Origin: Kriegella sp963975415
Lineage (GTDB): Bacteria > Bacteroidota > Bacteroidia > Flavobacteriales > Flavobacteriaceae
Length of the DNA stretch: 64,000 nucleotides
Assembly: GCF_963975415.1 (NCBI RefSeq)
Contig: NZ_CAXBGN010000011.1
Coordinates: 62,001 to 126,000, forward strand
Direction of reading: 5' to 3'
In this document: piece by piece, positions 18,808 through 27,639 of the stretch
Numbering within the stretch: position 1 is the first letter of the stretch
Layout: each line of letters opens with the position of its first letter
Translations under genes and position numbers: made by a program
Notes under the pieces: generated by a model
Told to the model about the DNA's origin: nothing
Database searches by the model: none
What the model saw: only the letters and a program-made list of their open reading frames with translations

Positions 18808-21800
18808 ATGACCAAAAAGAGTACCAACCCTATTTTAGTGGTGGCCCTATTCATAGCCATAGCATTCCATGGTTCCAGTATTTTCTTTACCTTGGAGACT
18901 ACCTATGATGCCTTAATTCACCTTTTCTTTGCCGACCATTATGCCAATAGTTGGTTCGAACCTTGGGATTATCGATGGTATACCGGATTTACCGTTCAGG
19001 CATATCCGCCATTGGTACATCAATCGATTGCCATATTATCTTACATAGGAGGCTTAAAATTTGGAATGTTCTCAGTGGCAATGATCGGTATTGTTCTTTT
19101 CGTCACAGGTGCATACAGGTTCGGGCTTTTAATGACGGGAGACCGGAAAGTTGCAGGATACACCGCCCTACTTGCTGTATTTTCATCAACTTTTGTCGAA
19201 ACACTTCACATTTTCGGCCAACTTCCCAGTATTGTCGGACTCTCTATTCTTTTACATTCCTTACCCGAAATATACCAATGGATAAAAACGGGAAAGCTCC
19301 GCTACTTTTTCACCTGCCTTTCGCTTATTGCCGTAACGGTAACCTCACACCATGTAACGCCCATTTTTGGTATGGTTTTTTTCATTTTTCCTTTGATAGG
19401 AATGGTGGTCATGGATGAGGCTTTTGATCAAGCCGGAAGTACGAAGAAGATCAGTTTTCGAATTTTTTGGAAAGCCTTTTTAAAACTTTTCTGGCGTATT
19501 GTGAAATTTGGAGGTGCTTCCCTAGTTTTAATTGTCTTTTGCATTTTGCCCTATTGGATCAATTCTAAAAAAAATCCGATTACCCAAGTCCCCATACCAC
19601 ACGGTTCTAGGGATAATTTCTTGGAAGTTACTTCGTCTGGTTTGGTATTTTTCGTAATCCCCTGGGGGGTGCTGCTTTTTATTCTACCCTATATTTTTTA
19701 TCGATTTTACAGCAAACGCTATTTATTCTTCGGGCTCTCTTTTACCATGCTGACCATTCTTGGCACCGGAGGAACAACACCCATTCCACTAAAATTATTA
19801 GGGGAAACGGCTTTTAATATTCTCACTTTAGATCGTTTTACGTTATGGGCAACGATTATAGCCTTGCCTATGTTTGGGGAATTTGCATATCGTATGGTAG
19901 AGGGTGATTTAAAAGAACACATGCAAAGGCGATTTGGCCCTGTCTATCATAGACTTGCCGGGGGGTTATTGGCCGGCGGTATCATTGTCATGGTCATTTT
20001 CACCATGAGTTTGGGGTATTTTAGACCCTCACAACCCCAAAAAATAAAAATGTTGCCCATTGTCAATTTCCTCAACCAAGATCAACACGATCAATGGCGC
20101 TATCTTCCATTAGGCTTCGGGGATCAAATGGCCTGGCTATCGGCACAGACCAAGGCAATGACCGTTGATGGCAATTACCATTCCGCAAGGCGTTTGCCCG
20201 AATTGACAACAAGGGCCATTGAGCGCTTAGAAAACTCCAAATTTAGAGGTGTCGAGGGCATCGGTTCATTGCAACAGTTCTTAACGGTACCCGAGAAATA
20301 TAACCTAAAATATATTTTCGCCAACGACAAATTCTATGACCCCCTACTCTATTTCTGCGGCTGGCAACGATTGCAGCAATTGGAAAACGGCATTATGGTC
20401 TGGGAAAAACTAAATGTGCCCCCCCTCCCTAAAGTACTGGCAAAAGAAGATGTATCGGTCTTCTTAAAAATAATTTGGGGCCTTATTCCTATCTCGACGG
20501 TAATCATCGCGTTTATACTCAATATTCAATCAATCTGGTTCCGAGCCTTAAAATCACATAAATCACAGCCTTCCGACTATTTAAAGTATATCAAGATACA
20601 TCGAAAGTTTTCAAACAATCTCATTACTTTCAATCTGCTCTGGGCCGGTTTTCTACTTTTAGTTCTCGGCTATGGCACCTATCATTTCTATTTAGACGAA
20701 TCGGCACAAATTAGTCCGGAAAACGTTGTAAGGTCTTACTATGATGCCTTGGATTTTAAGGAATTTGAAAGAGCATATTCTTATCTCGACCCTGAGGGGA
20801 ATAAATCACTTTCCCAATTTATGCTAGAGGTTTCGGTAACCGATGGAATTCTTAGTTCTTATGCCAAGTTAGATGCCATTGGGGTCGCCGTATCTGAGGA
20901 AACACCAAATAGCGCATTGGCAAATGTTGGAATGCAATGGATTACTCCTTTAGAAAAAATAGCAAAACAAGAACGTCTTGAATTGGTAAAAAGAAAGGGG
21001 AAATGGTACGTACGACCCAAAAGTATCGATACCGACATTCCTCCAGACCAACTATTCGAGAGCAACGAAACAAAATTCTATAATCATGGAAGACGTAAAA
21101 TCACGACCCAACAGACCCATCATGAAGATGTATTGAAACAACCTGTGTTAGAAGTGCTGTCTGCCAAATTGGTCGAAATAGAATCCGAATACGCTATTGT
21201 TGGTGAAATACAGAACGTAGATGATGTTCCCGCAGATGTGGTGATTTCCGCCACCCTATACAATAATGAAAATGTCGAACTTGCTAAATTCAATGCCAAA
21301 TATCATCTCAAGCATAAATTAATGCCTAAGGAAACCACTGCCTTCAAAATCTTGTTCGAAGGTATTGCATGGACAAATCCTGATGAACACATTCCTGAAA
21401 CCTTTAATCCCAATGAATTCACAAAACTCGATTTAAAAGAAATACCTACCAAATTTAATTTACAATGTGCCGGCAATGTCGCCACGACCGACCTTTATAA
21501 GTCCATTACCCTGCAAAAACTTCAAACCACAGAGAATATGCTTGAAGGGGAATTGTTCAATAGCGGTATACAAGAGGTTACTATTCCACAATTATTGATT
21601 TCATATTACGATTCAGATAAAACTTTGGTTTGGGTAGATAGTAAATTTATGAGAGAAGGTGTACGAGTACAGCGTAAACAAAATTTTGAATATGAATTAT
21701 TAGACATCCCGAACCTCAGTATCATAAGTAGCAGTTTAGAGAACTGTTTTGTTAATGGTTCACCTAATGCCACAATCGCGGAAAAGATTTTTCCCAATAG

Positions 21801-21900
21801 AAATCTTGAACATAATCAAGAGTTATTACAACCACTGAAAGGCAACGGATATGATTTTATAAAAATTGAGTTGAATAGTTATATCGGAAATCCTAAGTAA
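18808..21900 (+). CDS. polytopic GT-C-like membrane protein with NTF2-like and FxLYD-like C-terminus
   Basis: This 1030-residue inner-membrane protein has about 10-12 hydrophobic segments in residues 1-420. Its first outer loop carries conserved-looking acidic and aromatic residues (TTYDALIHLFFADHY, then YTGFTVQAYPPLVHQ), resembling lipid-sugar-using GT-C transferases. Another helix follows near 545-565 and another near 610-630. Residues about 640-745 look like an NTF2-like fold (VVRSYYDALDFKEFERAYSYL), and about 775-890 like an FxLYD/beta-sandwich domain (AIVGEIQNVDDVPADVVISATLY). The gene overlaps the next one by one base (TAATG), so translation is coupled. It could use the product of the receiver-GT2 enzyme or act as a polymerisation/export scaffold. 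The family is not one I can name with certainty. Confidence 0.75.
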   Translation: MTKKSTNPILVVALFIAIAFHGSSIFFTLETTYDALIHLFFADHYANSWFEPWDYRWYTGFTVQAYPPLVHQSIAILSYIGGLKFGMFSVAMIGIVLFVTGAYRFGLLMTGDRKVAGYTALLAVFSSTFVETLHIFGQLPSIVGLSILLHSLPEIYQWIKTGKLRYFFTCLSLIAVTVTSHHVTPIFGMVFFIFPLIGMVVMDEAFDQAGSTKKISFRIFWKAFLKLFWRIVKFGGASLVLIVFCILPYWINSKKNPITQVPIPHGSRDNFLEVTSSGLVFFVIPWGVLLFILPYIFYRFYSKRYLFFGLSFTMLTILGTGGTTPIPLKLLGETAFNILTLDRFTLWATIIALPMFGEFAYRMVEGDLKEHMQRRFGPVYHRLAGGLLAGGIIVMVIFTMSLGYFRPSQPQKIKMLPIVNFLNQDQHDQWRYLPLGFGDQMAWLSAQTKAMTVDGNYHSARRLPELTTRAIERLENSKFRGVEGIGSLQQFLTVPEKYNLKYIFANDKFYDPLLYFCGWQRLQQLENGIMVWEKLNVPPLPKVLAKEDVSVFLKIIWGLIPISTVIIAFILNIQSIWFRALKSHKSQPSDYLKYIKIHRKFSNNLITFNLLWAGFLLLVLGYGTYHFYLDESAQISPENVVRSYYDALDFKEFERAYSYLDPEGNKSLSQFMLEVSVTDGILSSYAKLDAIGVAVSEETPNSALANVGMQWITPLEKIAKQERLELVKRKGKWYVRPKSIDTDIPPDQLFESNETKFYNHGRRKITTQQTHHEDVLKQPVLEVLSAKLVEIESEYAIVGEIQNVDDVPADVVISATLYNNENVELAKFNAKYHLKHKLMPKETTAFKILFEGIAWTNPDEHIPETFNPNEFTKLDLKEIPTKFNLQCAGNVATTDLYKSITLQKLQTTENMLEGELFNSGIQEVTIPQLLISYYDSDKTLVWVDSKFMREGVRVQRKQNFEYELLDIPNLSIISSSLENCFVNGSPNATIAEKIFPNRNLEHNQELLQPLKGNGYDFIKIELNSYIGNPK

Positions 21901-23129
21901 TGAAAATCTTCATCGCCATCATAACTTTAATACTCATTGTCTCGTGCCGAACCGAGGTATTGGAGAACAAGACCCCCAATATAAAAGTGTCTCTGAATGC
22001 TTCCAATGAACAACAGACCGTAAGTAGTGAATTATGTCTTAACTTTGAAATACAAGGTGAAAAAGTACCACAATTATATTTGACCAATGCCATTGGATCA
22101 ACGATTATTACAGGTACAAGAAAGAATAGCCATATCAGGTATTGCTTTCCAAAAAGTTATACCCGTCATGCCGGATTACTTAAATGGAAGATGGTCTCGA
22201 ATGGAGAAATCATCGAAAATGGCGAAGTCAACATGCGACCAGATTCGACCTTTGTTTTTATGGAATCTTATTTTGGTCCTAGGCAAATAACTGCTGGTGA
22301 CATCGATTTTTCGATGTTAACGAACATACCTACCGATCAATTTGACAACCTATTACCAGACGGTACAACTGTTACCATAAAACGTCAATTTGAAAATCAA
22401 ATGGATGAATACGCTATTGAAACATCTGGGGGTATTGCATGGAAAAATATAGGAGCAACAAAAAAGGCAGGTCGTATGCTGGTAAGTTCCGCCTGTCTAG
22501 GCACCTACTCAAAACAACTTACGACTATGGTCTATTCGGCAATACCCGCTGATTTTACAATTCACTATGAACGTGATCATTCGTTTGCTGACGGCAACCA
22601 GATTTTAACATTGAAAACTTCGAAAATAGTCGATGACTATAACAATATTGTGAGCGATGGTACATATGTGAATTTTATTGTCGAAGATGCTTCGGGTACT
22701 TTATTACGTACATCGGGCAACACACAAAATGGCATGGCCATAGCAAAGATACTTCACCCTGAAAGGCCCACAAAATGGAATATAAAGGCCTATGTCACTG
22801 GAGCCGCAACCAGTAATCGGCTGGCTGTAAGCTTTGACCAATCGGTCAAAGATTTTGAAGTCAGCTTTGATGAAAATGAACGAGAAGTTGTCATTGGCCC
22901 TTTATATGGATTTATCAATCAAAAAGTTCCCGATGGCATTAGCATAACTATTGAACTTAAATCAGAAGAGCATTTAATTTTAGAAAAGACCAAGCTTTTC
23001 ACTAAAAATGGAATGACGTCATTAAAGCTTCCCGCAGAGTTTTATCCTCCAGGAACCTATGCGATTACGATAAATTCCATGGGTATTAAAAAAGAACTAA
23101 CCATTAAACTCTATGGCGACAAAAAATAG
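21900..23129 (+). CDS. lipoprotein with Ig-like domains
   Basis: This 409-residue protein starts with a lipoprotein signal (MKIFIAII..., lipobox IVSC, Cys about 16). The rest is beta-rich and appears to hold three or four Ig-like modules. Segments such as DDYNNIVSDGTYVNFIV and INQKVPDGISITIEL follow the invasin/Big-type pattern of Asn/Asp-Gly turns before V-x-F strands. It overlaps the upstream membrane-protein gene by one base and the downstream hydrolase gene by 17 bases, so the three are one tightly coupled operon. It is probably a periplasmic or outer-membrane component of the same envelope complex. No enzymatic motif is visible. Confidence 0.8.
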   Translation: MKIFIAIITLILIVSCRTEVLENKTPNIKVSLNASNEQQTVSSELCLNFEIQGEKVPQLYLTNAIGSTIITGTRKNSHIRYCFPKSYTRHAGLLKWKMVSNGEIIENGEVNMRPDSTFVFMESYFGPRQITAGDIDFSMLTNIPTDQFDNLLPDGTTVTIKRQFENQMDEYAIETSGGIAWKNIGATKKAGRMLVSSACLGTYSKQLTTMVYSAIPADFTIHYERDHSFADGNQILTLKTSKIVDDYNNIVSDGTYVNFIVEDASGTLLRTSGNTQNGMAIAKILHPERPTKWNIKAYVTGAATSNRLAVSFDQSVKDFEVSFDENEREVVIGPLYGFINQKVPDGISITIELKSEEHLILEKTKLFTKNGMTSLKLPAEFYPPGTYAITINSMGIKKELTIKLYGDKK

Positions 23130-24639
23130 AAATGCATATCGGGCGTTTTTGTTGCTTTCCTTTCTCGGGGTCAACATGCTAATTCTATTCGGAATCGGCT
23201 CTGCATGGTCTTATTTAAATACAGGAGCGGATCGTTCTACAATGCTGCACCTCGAAAGTCAATTAAACGAAACTTATCTACCTAAAGTGATATGGTCGGA
23301 TACGCTAGGCGAAGGACGTCCATTAGAGAAGCAGACGCTTACAAAAATAGAAAAAGACTATAAACGTGCTTGGTATGTACGCAACCTGGCGTACAGAAAT
23401 CAAAATGACTACGGTCTTGACGATTATTATACAGACAGTGCCTTGATAAAATTTAAAAGGATTTTAGACTTGAACAAAGCCTCTGGCGTCAAAATAAAAT
23501 CGACAACTATTTCACACAACCCAGATTTGGAATTCTACAGTGCCGATGGCCAACTGGTGGTTTTCAAAGACAATAATGTAGCATCATACAGTCAAATCTA
23601 TCGTAATGACAGCCTTTTCCTTGAGCATAAAAGCACTGCAAATTACAGAGTCATCATGCTGCTCGAGGATGGTTTTTGGCGAATACGCCATCTGCAGGAA
23701 ATTCCATCGGTATTACAAGACGGTATTGCCGAAAATGACAGCAACAAACTACCGATCGATTTTACCAAAATACGTGGCGTAAACTATTATCCGCAGAAAA
23801 ACCCATGGGATATGTTCGGTGAAAATTTTGATAGCCTGGTGGTTCGTAAAGATTTTGAAAGAATTCGTAAAATGGGTTTGAATATGGTGCGTATTTTCGT
23901 ACCGTATGAGAATTTTGGGAAAAATATCATAGACCAGAACAAACTTAAACAATTAAAAAATGTGATGAATATTGCATTGGAAACAGATCTTAAGGTGATG
24001 GTCACCTTATTCGATTTTTATGGAAATTATGATATTGACGATTGGACGCTAACTCATAGACACGCCGAAATTGTTGTAAATTCTTTGAAGAACCATAAAG
24101 CTCTTTTGGCTTGGGATGTAAAGAACGAGCCGGATCTAGACTTTGATTCAAGAGGGTTTACCACGGTAACCGCTTGGTTAAAAGAAATGATTGCGCAAAT
24201 CAAGAGTTGGGACCCCGAACATGATGTCACCATAGGTTGGTCATCAACCGAAGCGGCAACCAATCTTACAGAAGAAGTAGATTTGGTTTCTTTTCATTAT
24301 TACAAAAAACCGGAAGATTTTGTCAAAGCATACCATCAACTACAAGATAAAGTAAACAACAAGCCGTTTATGTTGCAAGAATATGGATTATCTTCCTATA
24401 GCGGCGTTTGGAACGCCTTTAGTGGATCTGAAGAAAAGCAGGCTGCGTATTATAAGCAGATGCAAGAGTATATCTCTCAAGAAAATCTACCTTTCGTATT
24501 CTGGACCCTATATGATTTCAATGAAGTACCCACTTCGGTAGTAGGCCGATTACCTTGGCGTAAAACACCTCAAAGACATTATGGCTGTATTAATGAGGAA
24601 GGAAATCCAAAGCCTTCTTACCAGTTTCTGAAGCAATAA
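23113..24639 (+). CDS. membrane-anchored GH5-like glycoside hydrolase with NTF2-like domain
   Basis: This 508-residue protein has a single N-terminal hydrophobic helix (about 11-33) that anchors it facing the periplasm. Residues about 70-205 resemble an NTF2-like domain (KDYKRAWYVRNLAYRNQNDYGL...YRVIMLLEDGFWRIRHL). Residues about 218-508 form a clan-A TIM barrel with acid/base E339 in WDVKNEPD and nucleophile candidate E423 in MLQEYGLSS. The region FRGVNYYPQ-like start and WTLYDFNEVP end fit GH5-type mannanase/cellulase folds. A hydrolase inside a polysaccharide synthesis locus usually trims or edits the polymer, as PelA, PslG and BcsZ do. It is third in the operon and is followed by a terminator hairpin. 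Confidence 0.85.
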   Translation: MATKNRNAYRAFLLLSFLGVNMLILFGIGSAWSYLNTGADRSTMLHLESQLNETYLPKVIWSDTLGEGRPLEKQTLTKIEKDYKRAWYVRNLAYRNQNDYGLDDYYTDSALIKFKRILDLNKASGVKIKSTTISHNPDLEFYSADGQLVVFKDNNVASYSQIYRNDSLFLEHKSTANYRVIMLLEDGFWRIRHLQEIPSVLQDGIAENDSNKLPIDFTKIRGVNYYPQKNPWDMFGENFDSLVVRKDFERIRKMGLNMVRIFVPYENFGKNIIDQNKLKQLKNVMNIALETDLKVMVTLFDFYGNYDIDDWTLTHRHAEIVVNSLKNHKALLAWDVKNEPDLDFDSRGFTTVTAWLKEMIAQIKSWDPEHDVTIGWSSTEAATNLTEEVDLVSFHYYKKPEDFVKAYHQLQDKVNNKPFMLQEYGLSSYSGVWNAFSGSEEKQAAYYKQMQEYISQENLPFVFWTLYDFNEVPTSVVGRLPWRKTPQRHYGCINEEGNPKPSYQFLKQ

Positions 24640-24648
24640 CAATTACAA

Positions 24649-24682
24649 AAAAAAGGATGGCCTAAAAAGACCACCCTTTTTA
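24649..24682. terminator. terminator between convergent operons
   Basis: AAAAAGGATGG, a loop, then CCACCCTTTTT form an 11-bp stem with a single A/C mismatch, flanked by A- and T-runs on both sides. It lies just after the GH5-like gene and before the stop codon side of the GT4 gene on the other strand, so it can serve both directions. Confidence 0.7.
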
Positions 24683-24710
24683 ATAATAGAGCAAAGGAAA
24701 GTAATAATTT

Positions 24711-25949
24711 TTACACGTCTACAACCGAATCTTCAGTCTTTGTATGCGTGATACTTTTTAAATCGAAATTTGAGTTCTTAAGTTGTATGGCTTTAAAACA
24801 ATCGATGTACATTTTCGTTATAGCCGACATGGGTAATGAACAGGCCGCCTTGTAATTAGCCTTCGCCAACTCCGTGCGATACGATTCATTAGTCAATATA
24901 CTTTGTATCGCATCTGCCAATGAATCAGCTTTATCGGCTTCAAAAAACTCTCCCCTATACCCTTCGTCTTCTATCAAAGAAGCCAAATCGCCTAAGTTGG
25001 GCAGCACCACCGCCTTACCATAACTACCGGCTTGGTGCAACACCCCAGAGCTACCTGTAGTCGAGGTATACGGAAAAACTACGACAGCACTTTCACCGAA
25101 AATTACAGGAACATCCTCTTCGGCAACATAACCTGTAAAACGTAACTGCTCTACTCCTGCATATTGCTTGGCTACGTTCTCCAAATAGCCTGGTGTATTT
25201 GGGCTATCGGTACCCGCAATGACAATTTCGATATTTTCATCTGTACGTTTCCGTATTTTTTCTACCGCTTCAATCAATACCTCTACCTTTTTATAAGTAC
25301 CAAACTTACCAAAAGCCATTACCTGTTTCGCGCCTTTGGGCAATTGGTAATTCGGTTCTGGTGGTATCTCAAAAGACCCGTGGGGAATCTGAACCACGTT
25401 CTTGGCTTTGTATTTTTTCTCTAGAATTCCAACATACTTGGTTATGGTTACAGCCACAAGATCTGAAGCCAAAACAAAACGTGTCAAGGTAGATCCGATA
25501 AAACCGTAGATTTTCTGTAACAATTTATTCTTAGTGAACCCTGCACTTTCCAAGTCAACTGTCTCCAATATATTATGCAACAATGAGATACAAGGAATAC
25601 CTTTAAGTTTACATATGAAGGGCATAAGAAGACCCAAGGCAGCCGGCACCTTTTTATCCCCAAATTTTAAGAATTGTAAGTTGAATAAAACAGCATCGGG
25701 CTTGGTGCGGTTCAAGGCTCTATTAATATCCAATATATTTTTGTAGCTATTGAAGCTCCAGCTTTCGGCTACGGTTATTTTACAACCCTCTTCTTCAAAA
25801 GAAATGTCTTTTTCTCCTTCCGTTCGGTCGGTAATCAAAATAATCTCGTCTACATCGGATTGAAGTCTAAAGTGTTTTACGAGATGGTATGCATACTCCG
25901 TAAGGGTAATTTTACTTGGCGGATATGCCGTTACAATTGCTAATTTCAT
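24711..25949 (-). CDS. GT4-family glycosyltransferase
   Basis: This 412-residue cytosolic glycosyltransferase of the GT-B fold starts with an acceptor-binding domain (MKLAIVTAYPPSKITLTEYAYHL). Its nucleotide-sugar domain contains AFGKFGTYKKVEVLIEAVEKI (about 207-230) and the family's acidic motif region FGESAVVVFPYTSTTGSSGVL followed by GKAVVLPNLGDLA (about 270-310). It is encoded 11 bp downstream of the flippase gene on the same strand, so they form a two-gene operon. Together with the hydrolase and TPR-barrel genes this recalls PelF/PelG pairing, but the sequence is shorter than PelF and homology at that level is not shown. Its donor and acceptor are unknown. Confidence 0.9.
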   Translation of the reverse strand: MKLAIVTAYPPSKITLTEYAYHLVKHFRLQSDVDEIILITDRTEGEKDISFEEEGCKITVAESWSFNSYKNILDINRALNRTKPDAVLFNLQFLKFGDKKVPAALGLLMPFICKLKGIPCISLLHNILETVDLESAGFTKNKLLQKIYGFIGSTLTRFVLASDLVAVTITKYVGILEKKYKAKNVVQIPHGSFEIPPEPNYQLPKGAKQVMAFGKFGTYKKVEVLIEAVEKIRKRTDENIEIVIAGTDSPNTPGYLENVAKQYAGVEQLRFTGYVAEEDVPVIFGESAVVVFPYTSTTGSSGVLHQAGSYGKAVVLPNLGDLASLIEDEGYRGEFFEADKADSLADAIQSILTNESYRTELAKANYKAACSLPMSAITKMYIDCFKAIQLKNSNFDLKSITHTKTEDSVVDV

Positions 25950-25960
25950 TTTTCTTTTTT

Positions 25961-27238
25961 TTATAAGTTTGTTTGATTATCCGTTTGAAGTTCTATATGG
26001 TTGGGCCTATTGTTCTTATAAATAAAATACCCCAACTGCACAGCCAATAAAATGGCCATTGCCAGAATTTGTACGAGAACTACCTGTTCAAGACTGTCAT
26101 GATAAATGGCTATCAAAGCCACTTGGGAAATACCCAAAATTCCTGATAGAATTACTGGACCATAATGGTCTAGGGAAAGATAGTAGTAGGCAAAAATGTT
26201 TGAAATGGCAAAAAGTGAGGTTGCCAAGGCGTATTTCCAAAGTAACCCTGCGATACTTAAATATTCCTCTCCGAACATCAACTGAACGATAAGCTCTGGA
26301 AACATCCAACACGCAAGTACGATACAGGTTGATAGCAAGCCAATAATAAAAACATACTTAAACAAGACCGGAGCCGTCGACAAACCATCTTTCTTACGTT
26401 GCACCACGGTGGGCAGTAGTATCATAACGAACATCCAGGCAACAAAATATACCACCCTGCCTATCAAGGCAAGTGAGGCATACAAACCAGCAGTGGTCGC
26501 ATCGAAATAATGCTTCACCATTAAAATATCACTGTTGTTAATAATAATCTGGGTGCCTTCATAACATGCCGTAAGAATGATGAACATCGATACATTTTTG
26601 GCATTTTCAGGTGTTAAACGCACTGATTTTTCAAAACTGAAGTTTTTAATATCGGTCGGAATCATGCCAAACAAAAACGATATCAAAATACCAGAAGCGA
26701 CCAAAGTGGTCGCATCAAACGGAAGCACCATCACAAAAAACAAAGTAAGCAAGAGCCTACTCCACATTTCGGTTTGGTAACTGGTTGAAAGTTTAATAAA
26801 CTCCATATTGCCCTGGTAAATACCCCGGTTTACGCTCATTAAAAAATACAATGGAACCCCTACGGCAAATACAATAAACATTGAAGAAGTTTCCGTTTGA
26901 AATAATTGTTGCAAGTCTTTTGCAAAGAACAGCATCAAAACCATTGCTATTAAACCAATGATGAGCGACCCTTTATATAACTTAAACCGAAACCGAGACC
27001 ACTGCCCTCCCTCCAACAACACAGCAAATTTTGCGGAGGCCAGTTGAAAAGTCATACCAACAAAAGACAGCACTAGTAATAAAGTAACGAGCAATGCGGC
27101 TTCAGCAAAAACAGCCGGCCCCAAAATTCTTCCCAGTAAAAGATTATAAATATAATTGCCCCCATTTACCAAGAGCACGCTAAACATGAATATTTGTTCG
27201 GGAGAAATTTTTCGCAATGCCAATCGATATACGGTCAT
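25961..27238 (-). CDS. Wzx/MATE-type polysaccharide flippase
   Basis: This 425-residue protein is very hydrophobic, with about 12 membrane helices, and fits the polysaccharide-transporter branch of the MATE/MOP superfamily. The start has ILGPAVFAEAALLVTLLLVLSFVG, typical of the first two helices, and the middle has YLMSVNRGIYQGNMEF-like loop residues. It would move a lipid-linked glycan or thread the polymer across the inner membrane. It is first in an operon with the GT4 gene. The 401-bp gap upstream separates it from the divergent TPR-barrel gene, so both may share a control region. Assignment to PelG in particular is not supported beyond context. Confidence 0.88.
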   Translation of the reverse strand: MTVYRLALRKISPEQIFMFSVLLVNGGNYIYNLLLGRILGPAVFAEAALLVTLLLVLSFVGMTFQLASAKFAVLLEGGQWSRFRFKLYKGSLIIGLIAMVLMLFFAKDLQQLFQTETSSMFIVFAVGVPLYFLMSVNRGIYQGNMEFIKLSTSYQTEMWSRLLLTLFFVMVLPFDATTLVASGILISFLFGMIPTDIKNFSFEKSVRLTPENAKNVSMFIILTACYEGTQIIINNSDILMVKHYFDATTAGLYASLALIGRVVYFVAWMFVMILLPTVVQRKKDGLSTAPVLFKYVFIIGLLSTCIVLACWMFPELIVQLMFGEEYLSIAGLLWKYALATSLFAISNIFAYYYLSLDHYGPVILSGILGISQVALIAIYHDSLEQVVLVQILAMAILLAVQLGYFIYKNNRPNHIELQTDNQTNL

Positions 27239-27639
27239 TATTTTGGTTCTTCTTTGGTGGGTTATTGGATGTAGTCTCTCTTTTATTCTATTTTCATATA
27301 AAATGACGATTGCCCGATGGACCAGATAACAGCCAAATGTGTCATAGTGATTAAATCATAGCTCTTCTAATAAACCAAGGCTAACTTTCAATATAAAATC
27401 CATAAGTGTTTGGTTATAAAGGTTTCTTATCAATTTTATTGTAGGAATAATCTTCTTTTCGATAAACGGCGTTTCATTTTTAACTAAATCCGTATTTGTT
27501 CATCCTACCGATAGCCCTTTCAAAGCAGTTCATATACAATGCTGCTAATTTTATCACTTATTAATTCTTTAACCTTCAAAAAACCACCAATAAATAGTGA
27601 ATAAGTTCGTTATCAACTTGTAGTAATAACCTTACCCTC
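27239..27639. other. divergent intergenic region, flippase / TPR-barrel genes
   Basis: This 401-bp AT-rich stretch must contain two divergent promoters. No clear -7 element, palindrome, small ORF or RNA was recognised. Confidence 0.5.

Noticed and set aside
24711..27238. Calling the GT4/flippase pair PelF/PelG
   Set aside because: Only order and family level agree. The GT4 is shorter than PelF and no Pel-specific motif was recognised, so only an analogy is stated.
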